Part shown: in pieces, positions 33,918 to 42,628 of the stretch
How positions within the stretch are numbered: the stretch's first letter is position 1
Layout: every line of letters begins with the position of its first letter
Assembly: GCF_007595705.1 (NCBI RefSeq)
Contig: NZ_NISY01000002.1
Location: forward strand, 372,001 to 436,000
DNA: 64,000 bases
Source of the DNA: Streptomyces sp. SAJ15
Lineage (GTDB): Bacteria; Actinomycetota; Actinomycetes; Streptomycetales; Streptomycetaceae
Reading direction: 5' to 3'
Made by a program: the position numbers and the translations under genes
The notes under the pieces: generated by a model
The model's input: only the letters and a program-made list of their open reading frames with translations
What the model was told of the DNA's origin: nothing
The model's database searches: none

Positions 33918-35039
33918 ATGAGCATGTACCGCGAGCGGGTGCACAGAGGATCGGCCCGGGCCACCGTGCTGCGCACCGTGGGGACGCGAGAGCGCCGCTC
34001 CCATCTGACCGCCCCGCGCGTGCCGACCGTCGGCATCGACATCGGCGGCACCAAGGTCGCGGCCGGCGTCGTGGACGCGGACGGCAACATCCTGGAGAAG
34101 GTGCGCACCGAGACGCCCGACAAGTCCAAGAGCCCCAAGGTCGTCGAGGACGTGATCGTCGACCTGGTCCTGGACCTCTCCGACCGGCACGACGTCCACG
34201 CGGTCGGCATCGGCGCCGCCGGCTGGGTGGACGCCGACCGCAACCGCATCCTCTTCGCCCCGCACCTGTCCTGGCGCAACGAGCCGCTGCGCGACCGCAT
34301 CGCCGAGCGCCTGGCCGTCCCGGTCATGGTCGACAACGACGCCAACACCGCCGCCTGGGCGGAGTGGCGCTTCGGCGCCGGGCGCGGTGAGGACCACCTG
34401 GTGATGATCACCCTCGGCACCGGGATCGGCGGCGCCATCCTGGAGGACGGCCAGGTCAAGCGCGGCAAGTACGGCGTCGCCGGCGAGTTCGGCCATATGC
34501 AGGTCGTCCCCGGCGGGCACCGCTGTCCGTGCGGCAACCGCGGCTGCTGGGAGCAGTACAGCTCCGGCAACGCCCTGGTGCGGGAGGCGCGCGAGCTCGC
34601 CGCCGCCGAGTCCCCGGTCGCGTACGGGATCATCGACCGCGTCGGCGGTCACGTCCCCGACATCACCGGCCCGCTCATCACCGAGCTGGCCCGCGAGGGC
34701 GACGCGATGTGCGTCGAGCTGCTCCAGGACATCGGTGAGTGGCTCGGCGTCGGCATCGCCAACCTCGCCGCCGCGCTCGACCCCTCCTGCTTCGTCATCG
34801 GCGGCGGCGTCAGCGCGGCCGACGACCTGCTGATCAGCCCCGCCCGCAACGCCTTCCGACGCACCCTCACCGGCCGCGGCTACCGGCCCGAGGCGCGCAT
34901 CGTCCGCGCCCAGCTCGGCCCCGACGCGGGCATGGTCGGCGCCGCCGACCTGGCCCGCCTGGTCGCCCGCCGCTTCCGGCGCGCCAACCGGCGGCGCGTC
35001 GAACGGTACGAGCGTTACGCCAGGGCAGCCGGCCGATGA
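33918..35039 (+). CDS. ROK-family glucokinase-like sugar kinase
   Basis: A 373-residue ROK protein without an N-terminal helix-turn-helix, so a kinase rather than a repressor. It has the phosphate loop GIDIGGTK, the sugar-binding NDANTAAWAE, and AGEFGHMQV. The zinc motif is CPCGNRGCWEQY. It closely resembles the glucokinase GlkA pattern, with an extra 35-residue basic N terminus. It probably phosphorylates the sugar brought in by the upstream transporter. ATG 33918 has GGCGGAAGGG upstream. Its stop overlaps the following membrane-protein gene (ATGA). Confidence 0.93.
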   Translation: MSMYRERVHRGSARATVLRTVGTRERRSHLTAPRVPTVGIDIGGTKVAAGVVDADGNILEKVRTETPDKSKSPKVVEDVIVDLVLDLSDRHDVHAVGIGAAGWVDADRNRILFAPHLSWRNEPLRDRIAERLAVPVMVDNDANTAAWAEWRFGAGRGEDHLVMITLGTGIGGAILEDGQVKRGKYGVAGEFGHMQVVPGGHRCPCGNRGCWEQYSSGNALVREARELAAAESPVAYGIIDRVGGHVPDITGPLITELAREGDAMCVELLQDIGEWLGVGIANLAAALDPSCFVIGGGVSAADDLLISPARNAFRRTLTGRGYRPEARIVRAQLGPDAGMVGAADLARLVARRFRRANRRRVERYERYARAAGR

Positions 35040-36157
35040 CCGGCGCGGAGCGGCAGCGCCCCCGCGAGCGGCAGCGGGTCCGCGAGGGCGAGCGCCAGCC
35101 GGGCACCGGCAGGGCGCGGGCGAGCGGGCGGGGCGTGCCCGCCGGCCGAGCCGTCTCCGGCGTGTCCGGCACGCCCACGGACGGCGGCGGCACCGCCGCA
35201 CACGCGACCGCGCGTGCGGCGGGTGGTACGACCGCGCGGACGACCGGCGGTACGACCGCCTGTGTGACCCGCGATACCGCCGCCCGCGTGGTGAGCGGTA
35301 AGGCGTCGGGTGGTACGGCTGCCCGCGCAGTGAGCGGTGCGGGCTCGGCCGGGATGGCCGCCCGCGCGGTGAGCGGTACGGGGTCGGCCGGCACCGCCGC
35401 CCGCGCGGCCGGCGGAAAGGGCACGGGCCGGGGAGACGGCCGTCCCGGCGCGGAGGGACCACACGGCGCGAACCGATCCGGCGGCACGGACGGGGCGCGC
35501 GGCGCGGAGGGAGCACGCCGCGCGGACGGACCGCGTGGTGTGAACGGCTCCGGCGGGTCGTCGGGATCCGGCGGGTCCGGCGGGTCCGGCCGGTCCGGCG
35601 GCGGCACGGGGGACGACTCCTCCCAGGGCCCGCATCAGGGGCTGCGTCGCTCCGAGCGCCCCTGGCTCACCGCCATCATCGTCTTCCTGCTCATCGCCAT
35701 CCCGGCGGGCTATCTCGTCATCTCGGCACTCCAGAGCCGCGACAGCGGCGAGGACAAGCAGGAGACCGCCGCCGCGACCGGGCTGACCGAGGACTGGCCC
35801 AGCAAGGTGCAGCGGCGCATCTACGACGTGTGGATCCCGCCGTACTCCGCGGACGTGGCGCACTTCGAGACCAACTCCTGGGACGCCAGCTCGATGTACG
35901 TGCAGTTCATCACCTCGGACGAGGGCTTCGACAGGTTCCTCGACACGTTCGACCTCGATCGCTCGGCCCTGCGGGACGGCAAGGTGACGATCGACGACGA
36001 GGAGGCCGACCGGGTCGGCTGGAAGTTCGGGTCCGAGACGAAGTGGGCCGGACTGGTGGTCGAGCAGCCGGGGCCCGAGCCCGAGCTGGAGGTCACCGTC
36101 GACCTCGACAACCCGGAACACCCCGAGGTGTACGTGGTGTCGACCGTGACTCCGTGA
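35036..36157 (+). CDS. Single-pass membrane protein with long repetitive cytoplasmic tail
   Basis: A 373-residue protein coupled by ATGA to the ROK kinase. Residues 1-205 are low complexity: Arg-rich at first, then degenerate repeats such as ARAVSGTGSAGTAARA and runs of GGSGGSGRSGGG. A membrane helix is at about 210-232 (WLTAIIVFLLIAIPAGYLVI). An extracytoplasmic domain of about 140 residues follows, with YDVWIPPYSADVAHFETNSW, SSMYVQFITSDEGFDRFLDT and DRVGWKFGSETKWAG. The outer domain looks globular and conserved-like, but I do not recognise it. Coupling to the kinase suggests a role at the membrane in sugar uptake. Confidence 0.8.
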   Translation: MTGAERQRPRERQRVREGERQPGTGRARASGRGVPAGRAVSGVSGTPTDGGGTAAHATARAAGGTTARTTGGTTACVTRDTAARVVSGKASGGTAARAVSGAGSAGMAARAVSGTGSAGTAARAAGGKGTGRGDGRPGAEGPHGANRSGGTDGARGAEGARRADGPRGVNGSGGSSGSGGSGGSGRSGGGTGDDSSQGPHQGLRRSERPWLTAIIVFLLIAIPAGYLVISALQSRDSGEDKQETAAATGLTEDWPSKVQRRIYDVWIPPYSADVAHFETNSWDASSMYVQFITSDEGFDRFLDTFDLDRSALRDGKVTIDDEEADRVGWKFGSETKWAGLVVEQPGPEPELEVTVDLDNPEHPEVYVVSTVTP

Positions 36158-36211
36158 CCGCGTGACTCCCTGACCGAGTGACCTGCCCCGGACCGCGGGG
36201 CCGCCGCACCG

Positions 36212-36288
36212 GGGTCCGTGGGGTCCCTACCGCGGGTCCGTGGGGTCGTTGCCGCGGGTCCGTGGGGCGGCACCCGGGTCCGTGGGGG
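36212..36288. repeat. Four direct repeats with 20-22 bp period before the pcaL-like gene
   Basis: GGGTCCGTGGGG occurs at 36212, 36234, 36256 and 36276, separated by variable C-rich 8-10 bp. Spacings are 22, 22 and 20 bp. It ends about 100 bp before the start of the PcaD-PcaC fusion and could be an iterated operator or a minisatellite. Confidence 0.8.
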
Positions 36289-36385
36289 CGCGCCACCGAT
36301 CCGTGATCCCGCACGGTCCCGTAGGCTCCGAGACCCGTAGAGCCCACGGCGGACCCGCCGACGACCGCTGGATACCGTGAAGCGT

Positions 36386-38926
36386 GTGAGCGAGACCAAG
36401 ACCCTTCAGTACCGGATCGACGGCCCGCACGACGGCCGGCAGGACGCGCGGACCCTTGTCCTCGGGCCGTCGCTCGGCACCACCTGGCACATGTGGGACC
36501 GCCAGATTCCCGAGCTGTCGCGCACCTGGCGCGTCATCCGCTTCGACCTGCCGGGCCACGGAGGATCCCCCGCGTACCCGGTCATCGGCATCGACGAGCT
36601 GGCCGACCGGCTGCTCGCCACCCTGGACCAGCTCGGTGTGGAACGCTTCGGCTACGCGGGCTGTTCGATCGGCGCCGCTGTCGGCGCCTCGCTCGCGCTA
36701 CGCCGACCGGAGCGCCTCGCCTCGCTCGCCCTGATCTCCGCCTCCGCGCGGTACGGAACCCCCGACGCCTGGCGGCAGCGCGTCGCCGTGGTCCGCGCGG
36801 GCGGCCTGGATCCGGTCGCCCGCACCACGCCCGAGCGCTGGTTCACCTCCGGATTCGCCGCCGCCCAGCCCGCCATCGTGGACTGGTCCGTGCAGATGGT
36901 GCGCACCACCGAACCCGGCTGCTACATGGCCGCCTGTGAGGCGCTCGCCGCGTTCGACATCCGTGCCGAACTGGGCCGGATCGGGTCGCCCACACTGGTG
37001 CTCGTCGGCGCCGACGACCCGGTCACCCCGGTCGCCGACGCGCGGGAGCTGGTCGCGGGCATCCCGGACGCCCGGCTCGCGCTCGTCCCCGGAACCGCCC
37101 ACCTGGCACCCGTGGAGCAGCCCGGGGCCGTCACCGACCTCCTCGTGCGCCACTTCTCCGGTTCCTGGCAGTCGGCGCCCGCGGCGGCGGTCCCGTCCAC
37201 GGCCACGCCCCCGCCCACGGTGGGGGCTCCGCCCACGGTGGGGGCTCCGGCGGCGGCCACGCGCCCGCCCGTGGGGGCTTCGGCGGCGGCCACGCGCCCG
37301 CCCGTGGTCGCGACTCCGGCGCCCGGGCCCACCCCGACCCCCGCCCCGACGGTGGGGACGGACGGGGCACCGGCCTTGGTCGACGGTGCGGTGCCGGCTG
37401 TGGGGACCGCCGCGACCGACGCGGCCGTGGGCACCGCCGCGACCGACGTGGCGACCTCTTCCGAGGCGGCGGCCCGCGCGGACGCGGCGCTGGGCCCGGA
37501 GCCGAGCGCGGCGGCCTCTGCTCCCTCTCTCGCCCCTTCCTTGGGCACGCCTGGAACGGCAGCGGCTTCCTTGGGCACGCCTGGAACCGCAGCGGCGGGC
37601 ACGCTGGCAACGACGGCGGCGGGCACGCCTGGAACGGTGGCGGGCACGCTTGGAACGGCGGTGGCGAGCACGCCCGGAACGGCGGCCTCCGTTCCCTCGG
37701 CGCGGATGTCCCCGGTACCGGCGCCCCCTGGGCCCACGGCCGCCACGTCGGCGACCGTCCCACCCGTGGGTGCCGCCGGCGCTCCGACCGCTGTGGCGGT
37801 GCCCATCGGCCCCGTGACCTCCCTCGATCCAGGAGCCTTGACCCCTCCCGGCCCGGTGGAACCCTTCGCGGCCGGGGAGCCGGTCATCGGCGTACCCGCG
37901 GGACGGACGCCGGCCGAGCCGACGACGGCCACGCCGGCGGCGGTTGAAGCGACGGCCGAGCCGACCTCGGTCGGGCCCGCGGCAGCGGAGGCCGTGACAC
38001 CGGAGCCCGCGGCAGCGGAGGCCGTGACAGCGGAGCCCTCGGCAGCGGAGGCCATGACACCGGAGCCCGCGGCAGCGGAGGCCGTTGCACCGAAGGCCGT
38101 GACACCGGAGCCCGTGACCGCCGGGTCGGCGTCTGCTGAGGCCACGGTGGTCGAGCCTGCCACCGCGAAGGCCGATATCACGGGGCCCGCTGTCACGGGG
38201 CCCGCTGTCACGGGGCCCGCTGTCACGGGGTCCGCTGTCACAAAGCCCGATGCGACGGAGCCCGATGCCACGGAGGCCGATGTCCCAGCAGAGGCCGCGG
38301 TGATCGGCCCGGTCCCCGCCGACCCGACGGCGAACCCCACGGCCTTCGCTCCGCTCGCCGACCCGTTCACCGGCCCGCTCGCCGACCCGTTCGGCGACCC
38401 GCTCGCCGGTCCGGTGTCGGGCGCGTTCTCCGGCCCGGTGGCCGCCTCGGGCGAGGTTCCGGCCGAGACCCGCGCCGACGTGTATGACCGGGGCATGAAG
38501 GTCCGGCGTGAGGTGCTCGGAGACGCGCACGTGGACCGCGCGGCGGCGCTCGCCGACGACTTCACCGAGGACTTCCAGGACTTTCTCACCCGCTACGCGT
38601 GGGGTGAGGTGTGGACCCGGCCGGGTATCGACCGCCGCACCCGCAGTGTCGTCACGCTCACCGCTCTCGCCGCGCGCGGGCATCTCGACGAGCTCGCCTT
38701 TCACACCCGCGCGGCGCTGCGCAACGGACTCACCCCCGCCGAGATCGCGGAGGTGCTGCTGCACACCGCCGTCTACTGCGGGGTGCCGGCCGCGAACTCC
38801 GCGTTCGCCGTGGCCCGGAGGGTGATCGCCCAGGAGACCCGTCCGGACGGCCGCGCGCGGGGTCGTTCGGAGGACCGTGCGGAGCAGCGTCCGGAGTCCC
38901 GCCCGGAGGGCGGCCCCGCCGTGTGA
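36386..38926 (+). CDS. pcaL: PcaD-PcaC (PcaL) fusion with a giant low-complexity linker
   Basis: An 846-residue fusion from the protocatechuate branch of the beta-ketoadipate pathway. Residues 1-262 are 3-oxoadipate enol-lactone hydrolase (LVLGPSLGTTWHMWD, nucleophile Ser94 in GCSIGA, acid GADDPVTP, His in PGTAHLAP). Residues about 690-846 are 4-carboxymuconolactone decarboxylase (RREVLGDAHVDRA, HTRAALRNGLTPAEI, HTAVYCGVPAANSAF). Streptomyces PcaL is normally about 370-450 residues. Here about 427 residues of Ala/Pro/Thr/Val/Glu repeats separate the two enzymes. GTG 36386 matches where homologues start (SETKTLQY); GTG 36377 is also possible. Other pca genes are not in the window. Confidence 0.92.
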   Translation: MSETKTLQYRIDGPHDGRQDARTLVLGPSLGTTWHMWDRQIPELSRTWRVIRFDLPGHGGSPAYPVIGIDELADRLLATLDQLGVERFGYAGCSIGAAVGASLALRRPERLASLALISASARYGTPDAWRQRVAVVRAGGLDPVARTTPERWFTSGFAAAQPAIVDWSVQMVRTTEPGCYMAACEALAAFDIRAELGRIGSPTLVLVGADDPVTPVADARELVAGIPDARLALVPGTAHLAPVEQPGAVTDLLVRHFSGSWQSAPAAAVPSTATPPPTVGAPPTVGAPAAATRPPVGASAAATRPPVVATPAPGPTPTPAPTVGTDGAPALVDGAVPAVGTAATDAAVGTAATDVATSSEAAARADAALGPEPSAAASAPSLAPSLGTPGTAAASLGTPGTAAAGTLATTAAGTPGTVAGTLGTAVASTPGTAASVPSARMSPVPAPPGPTAATSATVPPVGAAGAPTAVAVPIGPVTSLDPGALTPPGPVEPFAAGEPVIGVPAGRTPAEPTTATPAAVEATAEPTSVGPAAAEAVTPEPAAAEAVTAEPSAAEAMTPEPAAAEAVAPKAVTPEPVTAGSASAEATVVEPATAKADITGPAVTGPAVTGPAVTGSAVTKPDATEPDATEADVPAEAAVIGPVPADPTANPTAFAPLADPFTGPLADPFGDPLAGPVSGAFSGPVAASGEVPAETRADVYDRGMKVRREVLGDAHVDRAAALADDFTEDFQDFLTRYAWGEVWTRPGIDRRTRSVVTLTALAARGHLDELAFHTRAALRNGLTPAEIAEVLLHTAVYCGVPAANSAFAVARRVIAQETRPDGRARGRSEDRAEQRPESRPEGGPAV
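37981..38239 (+). repeat. Minisatellites within the PcaL linker
   Basis: Four 30-bp units start at 37981, 38011, 38041 and 38071 (core GGCAGCGGAGGCCGTGACAC), encoding AAEAVTPEPA-like decapeptides. Four 15-bp units start at 38180, 38195, 38210 and 38225 (ACGGGGCCCGCTGTC), encoding TGPAV. Other parts of the linker (37200-37700) repeat LGTPGTAAA and PTVGAP units. All periods are multiples of three. Confidence 0.9.
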
Positions 38927-38966
38927 GAGAGCGGCCCCGCCGCGCGGGAGGCGGCAAGATGGGGTC

Positions 38967-39605
38967 ATGAAGATGACCAAGAAGGGGCACGCCTGCGTCC
39001 GGATCGAGAAGGACGGGCGGCTGCTCGTCATCGACCCGGGCGCCTTCACCGAGCAGGACGCCGTCACGGGCGCCGACGCGCTGCTGGTCACCCATGAGCA
39101 CGTCGACCACTTCGACGAGGGCAGGCTGCGGATCGCCATGGAGGCCAACCCGGCCGCCCAGATCTGGACCCTGCGCAGCGTCGCGGACCAGCTCGCCGCC
39201 GCCTTCCCGGGGCGGGTGCACACGGTCGGTCACGGTGACACGTTCAGCGCCGCCGGCTTCGAGGTCGAGGCGCACGGGGAACTGCACGCCGTCATCCACC
39301 CGGACCTCCCGCGCATCACCAACGTCGGATACGTCATCGACGGTTCGGTCTTCCACCCCGGCGACGCGCTCACCGTGCCGGAGCGTCCCGTCGACACCCT
39401 GCTGCTGCCGGTGCAGGCGCCCTGGAGCAAGATCTCCGAGGTGATCGACTATGTACGGGAGGTCAAGCCGCGGCGCGCGTACGACATCCACGACGCTCTG
39501 CTCACGGACCTGGCGCGGCCCATCTACGACACCCATCTGGGCAATCTGGGCGGTGCCGACCACGCGCGGCTGGCCTCCGGCGAGAGCGTGCGTCTGGAAC
39601 GCTGA
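38967..39605 (+). CDS. MBL-fold metal-dependent hydrolase
   Basis: A 212-residue metallo-beta-lactamase-fold protein of the small UPF0173/Lactamase_B_3 type. The metal motif is VTHEHVDHFD (H-x-H-x-D-H) near residue 35. The second histidine region is AVIHPDLP, and the acidic ligand lies in FHPGDALT. A late His is in DIHDALL. The substrate is unknown. ATG 38967 was chosen because the fold begins at MKMTKKGHACVRI. It is followed 35 nt later by exonuclease III, perhaps in one transcript. Confidence 0.92.
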   Translation: MKMTKKGHACVRIEKDGRLLVIDPGAFTEQDAVTGADALLVTHEHVDHFDEGRLRIAMEANPAAQIWTLRSVADQLAAAFPGRVHTVGHGDTFSAAGFEVEAHGELHAVIHPDLPRITNVGYVIDGSVFHPGDALTVPERPVDTLLLPVQAPWSKISEVIDYVREVKPRRAYDIHDALLTDLARPIYDTHLGNLGGADHARLASGESVRLER

Positions 39606-39640
39606 CGGTGACTGTCAGACCCAGGCGGTAGGTTTGCCGC

Positions 39641-40420
39641 ATGCGCATCGCCACCTGGAACGTCAACTCGATCACCGCCCGGCTGCCCCGGCTGCTGGCC
39701 TGGCTGCAGAGCACCGGCACCGATGTGCTCTGCATACAGGAGACCAAGTGCGCCGAGGCCGCGTTCCCCTACGAGCAGCTGCGCGAGATCGGCTATGAGG
39801 CCGCGGTCAACGCCACCGGCCGGTGGAACGGCGTGGCGGTGATCTCCAAGGTCGGGCTCGACGATGTGGTGACCGGACTCCCCGGCGGCCCCGACTACGA
39901 GGGGGTGACCGAGCCGCGCGCCATCAGCGCGACCTGCGGACCGGTCCGCGTCTGGTCCGTGTACGTGCCCAACGGCCGCGAGATCGGCCACGCGCACTAC
40001 ACCTACAAGCTGGGCTGGTTGGAGGCGCTGCGGGCGGCCGTGGCCGAGGACGCCGCCGGGGAGCGCCCCTTCGCGGTGATGGGGGACTACAACGTCGCGC
40101 CGACCGACGAGGACGTCTGGGAACCCGGCCTCTTCGAGGGCCTGACCCATGTCACCCCCGCGGAGCGCGCCGCGCTCGCCGCGCTCCGCGAGGCCGGCCT
40201 GTCGGACGTCGTGCCGCGCCCGCTGAAGTACGACCGCGCGTACACCTACTGGGACTACCGCGAGCTGTGCTTCCCGAAGAACAAGGGCATGCGCATCGAC
40301 CTGGTCTATGGGAACGCCCCCTTTTCCAAGGCCGTTTCCGACGCCTATGTCGACCGTGAGGAGCGCAAGGGCAAGGGTGCCTCCGACCACGCGCCGGTGG
40401 TCGTGGACCTGGAGGCGTAG
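39641..40420 (+). CDS. xthA: Exodeoxyribonuclease III (AP endonuclease)
   Basis: A 259-residue member of the EEP family. The metal and catalytic residues are visible in TWNVNSI, IQETKC, VYVPNGRE, VMGDYNVAP and the final GASDHAPVVVD. Length and motifs fit XthA. It cleaves at abasic sites in base excision repair and degrades 3' ends. The window also encodes several alkylation-repair proteins whose abasic products such an enzyme processes. ATG 39641 has a modest upstream ribosome site (GGCGGTAGG). Confidence 0.96.
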   Translation: MRIATWNVNSITARLPRLLAWLQSTGTDVLCIQETKCAEAAFPYEQLREIGYEAAVNATGRWNGVAVISKVGLDDVVTGLPGGPDYEGVTEPRAISATCGPVRVWSVYVPNGREIGHAHYTYKLGWLEALRAAVAEDAAGERPFAVMGDYNVAPTDEDVWEPGLFEGLTHVTPAERAALAALREAGLSDVVPRPLKYDRAYTYWDYRELCFPKNKGMRIDLVYGNAPFSKAVSDAYVDREERKGKGASDHAPVVVDLEA

Positions 40421-40474
40421 CCCGCCCCGGCCCCGGCCTCGGCCCTGAGGAGTGGTGCGCGGGCAGGCGGTCCC

Positions 40475-40534
40475 GGCCACCGGACTCCGACCGCGGCCAC
40501 CGGACTCCGACTGCGGCCACCGGACGCCGACCGC
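40475..40534. repeat. Three 20-bp tandem repeats between convergent genes
   Basis: The unit GGCCACCGGACTCCGACCGC starts at 40475, 40495 and 40515, with one or two changes. It lies between the ends of xthA and the SGNH hydrolase gene, where nothing else is seen. Confidence 0.85.
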
Positions 40535-40636
40535 GGGCTCCGGCGCGGGGCGTGGGCTCGATTGGGCTTGGAGCTTGAGGGGTTGGGTCTTGGAGCTCGG
40601 GGCGCGCCGGCTCCGTCTCCGGTCATGGCCCAGCCC

Positions 40637-42472
40637 CTAGCCCACCAGCTTCCGCAGCGCGATCGAATCCGCCATCGCCCGGAGCCCCGCGTCGCCCGGG
40701 TGCAGATGGTCGCCGCTGTCGTAGGCGGGCAGCATCCGGTCCGGCCGCCGGGGGTCGCGGATCACCGCGTCGAAGTCGAGGACGGCGTGGAAGACGCCGC
40801 CGTCCGCGCCTCGGATGAAGGCGTTGATCTCCCGGCGCCACTCCTCGGCCCGCGGCGTGCAGCCGGAGTTGCCCCCGCAGGGCAGTACGGTCGCGGCCAC
40901 CACCCGCAGGCCCCGGCCGCGCGCCCGCTCGGCCAGCGACCGCAGCCCGGCGATGACCGCGTCCGCGGAGGTGCCCGACCGGACGTCGTTGATCCCTTCG
41001 AGGACGACCAGGGTGCGGACCGAGGTCTGCGCCAGCACATCGCGCTCCAGTCGGTGCTGCGCGCTGACGCCGCCGATCTCGGTGCTCACCCCGTCGCCCG
41101 GATAGCGGTCGCCGACCACGCGGTTGGCGGAGATGCCGTGGTTGAGCACGCCGTAGCGCGGCACGGCGGACTGCCCGCGCAGCCGGCGGGCCAGCACGTC
41201 GGGCCACCGTCGGTTGCCGTCGACGGTCGACTTGTCCCCGTCGGTGATCGAGTCGCCGAGCGCCACCACGGATCCCGGGCCGCCGCCGACGTCGACGCCG
41301 GTCAACAGCGGCCAGGTGGTGAGCGTGCCGGTGTACCGCGCACCGCCCCGGTCGCCGGTACGGTCCCCGCTGCCCTCCCCGCTCACGTAGGAGCGCTGGT
41401 AGGCCCGCGCATGGACCGGCAGGGCCGTCACCCGGCCCGGAAGGTGCAGGCTGACCAGCAGATTGGCGTCCGCGGGCACGGAGAAGTCGAGCGGATCGGA
41501 GAACGCCTGGGCGCCGGCCGGGATCCGGGTGCCCGGCTTCCCGCCGAACGCCAGCTTCCGGGGCGGATCCGCGGCGCCCGCCCCGGACGCCTGCACCGCG
41601 ACTGAGGCGTGTCCGACGGCGATCGGCGTCGACGCGAAGGTGTTGGCCAGTCGGACGCGCACCCGAGGCCCGCTCGCGCTGGTGTGGACGACCAGCCGAA
41701 GTGTCCGGTCCGTCCACGGTCCGACCGGCTGGCGGCCGGAGGTGCCCGCCGACCAGCTGCCGGTCCAGCCGCTGGCCGGCGACCGCACCGCGAGAGCGAA
41801 GACATGCAGGTCGGCGGAGCGGCCGGGGTCCTTCGGGAGGGTGACGGAGACGATCGTGCGGCCCCGCGCCACCGGCACGGTGAGCGCGTACAGCCGGGCC
41901 TGTTCGGCGCGCTGCCCCTCGGGGGAGTTGATGTGCGGCAGCGCCACGGCCTTGGTGGCCAGCGGTCCGGTGCGCCAGTCGGGGGCGGCCAACGTGTACG
42001 CGCTGCGCGTCCCGTCCGCGTAGTGCACCGTTCCGTCGCCCCGCGTCTCGCGGCCCGTCGCGGCGACGAGGAAGGACAGCGCGTCGCCGCGCCCGGAGAC
42101 CCGTACCGACTGGCCGTTCGCCCGTACGTTGTCCGGCTTCCCGGCGCGGGTGCGCGGCCAGCGCAGCCGCGCCCCGTCGAGGGCCAGGGAGCGACCGGGG
42201 GTCCAGCCGGCGGCCGTGAGGTCCCGCGCGGACAGCGAGTTTCCCCGGTCGTCGAAATCCGCGCCGCGCGGGTGCGCGTCGTCACTGACGCCCCGGTTGT
42301 CGAACAGCCGCTCCAGCGGCAGGGGCGGGGCGGTCGCCGGCGCTGCCGGCCCCGCGTCCGGCCCGGTGTCGGGTGCGGTCGCGCGGGCCGGCACGGCAGC
42401 GGTCGCCAGGACGAGGACGAGCCCCGAGACGAGGACTCCTCCGACGCGTCGTCTCGGTCTGCCAACGAGCAT
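40637..42472 (-). CDS. Secreted SGNH/GDSL-family esterase
   Basis: A 611-residue exported protein. A signal peptide with RRRVGG and a hydrophobic core (GVLVSGLVLVLATAAVPA) precedes the mature chain. The N-terminal ~390 residues form a beta-rich region that includes LGDSITDG (block I, Ser near 407) only at its end. Block III GINDVRSG and the catalytic SGNH block V DSGDHLHPGDAG follow. This matches Streptomyces GDSL esterases related to rhamnogalacturonan/xylan acetylesterases. It is probably secreted for polysaccharide or lipid deacylation. ATG 42472 has only a weak ribosome site. Confidence 0.93.
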   Translation of the reverse strand: MLVGRPRRRVGGVLVSGLVLVLATAAVPARATAPDTGPDAGPAAPATAPPLPLERLFDNRGVSDDAHPRGADFDDRGNSLSARDLTAAGWTPGRSLALDGARLRWPRTRAGKPDNVRANGQSVRVSGRGDALSFLVAATGRETRGDGTVHYADGTRSAYTLAAPDWRTGPLATKAVALPHINSPEGQRAEQARLYALTVPVARGRTIVSVTLPKDPGRSADLHVFALAVRSPASGWTGSWSAGTSGRQPVGPWTDRTLRLVVHTSASGPRVRVRLANTFASTPIAVGHASVAVQASGAGAADPPRKLAFGGKPGTRIPAGAQAFSDPLDFSVPADANLLVSLHLPGRVTALPVHARAYQRSYVSGEGSGDRTGDRGGARYTGTLTTWPLLTGVDVGGGPGSVVALGDSITDGDKSTVDGNRRWPDVLARRLRGQSAVPRYGVLNHGISANRVVGDRYPGDGVSTEIGGVSAQHRLERDVLAQTSVRTLVVLEGINDVRSGTSADAVIAGLRSLAERARGRGLRVVAATVLPCGGNSGCTPRAEEWRREINAFIRGADGGVFHAVLDFDAVIRDPRRPDRMLPAYDSGDHLHPGDAGLRAMADSIALRKLVG

Positions 42473-42628
42473 CTGGTGTGCCTCCTGTGACTGATGACGG
42501 TCGAATCATCCGACAGGTGCGCGTCGAAGGTAGGGAGGCGTGAAGAGGGCGTCAAGGTGAGTGACGAGTCGTCAAGTGCCCCGCGCGCCGTGTGGTGAGA
42601 GGCCGCGCCGGGTGCGACCCTGAGTTAT

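Noticed and set aside
33918..35039. ROK protein as a transcriptional repressor
   Set aside because: The N terminus lacks a helix-turn-helix and runs straight into the kinase phosphate loop; the kinase zinc motif and sugar site are intact.
36698..39223. Long minus-strand frames opposite the PcaL linker
   Set aside because: They mirror the repeats (runs of GLRCHGLRC and DSGPR type) and cover the clearly coding PcaD and PcaC domains on the other strand.
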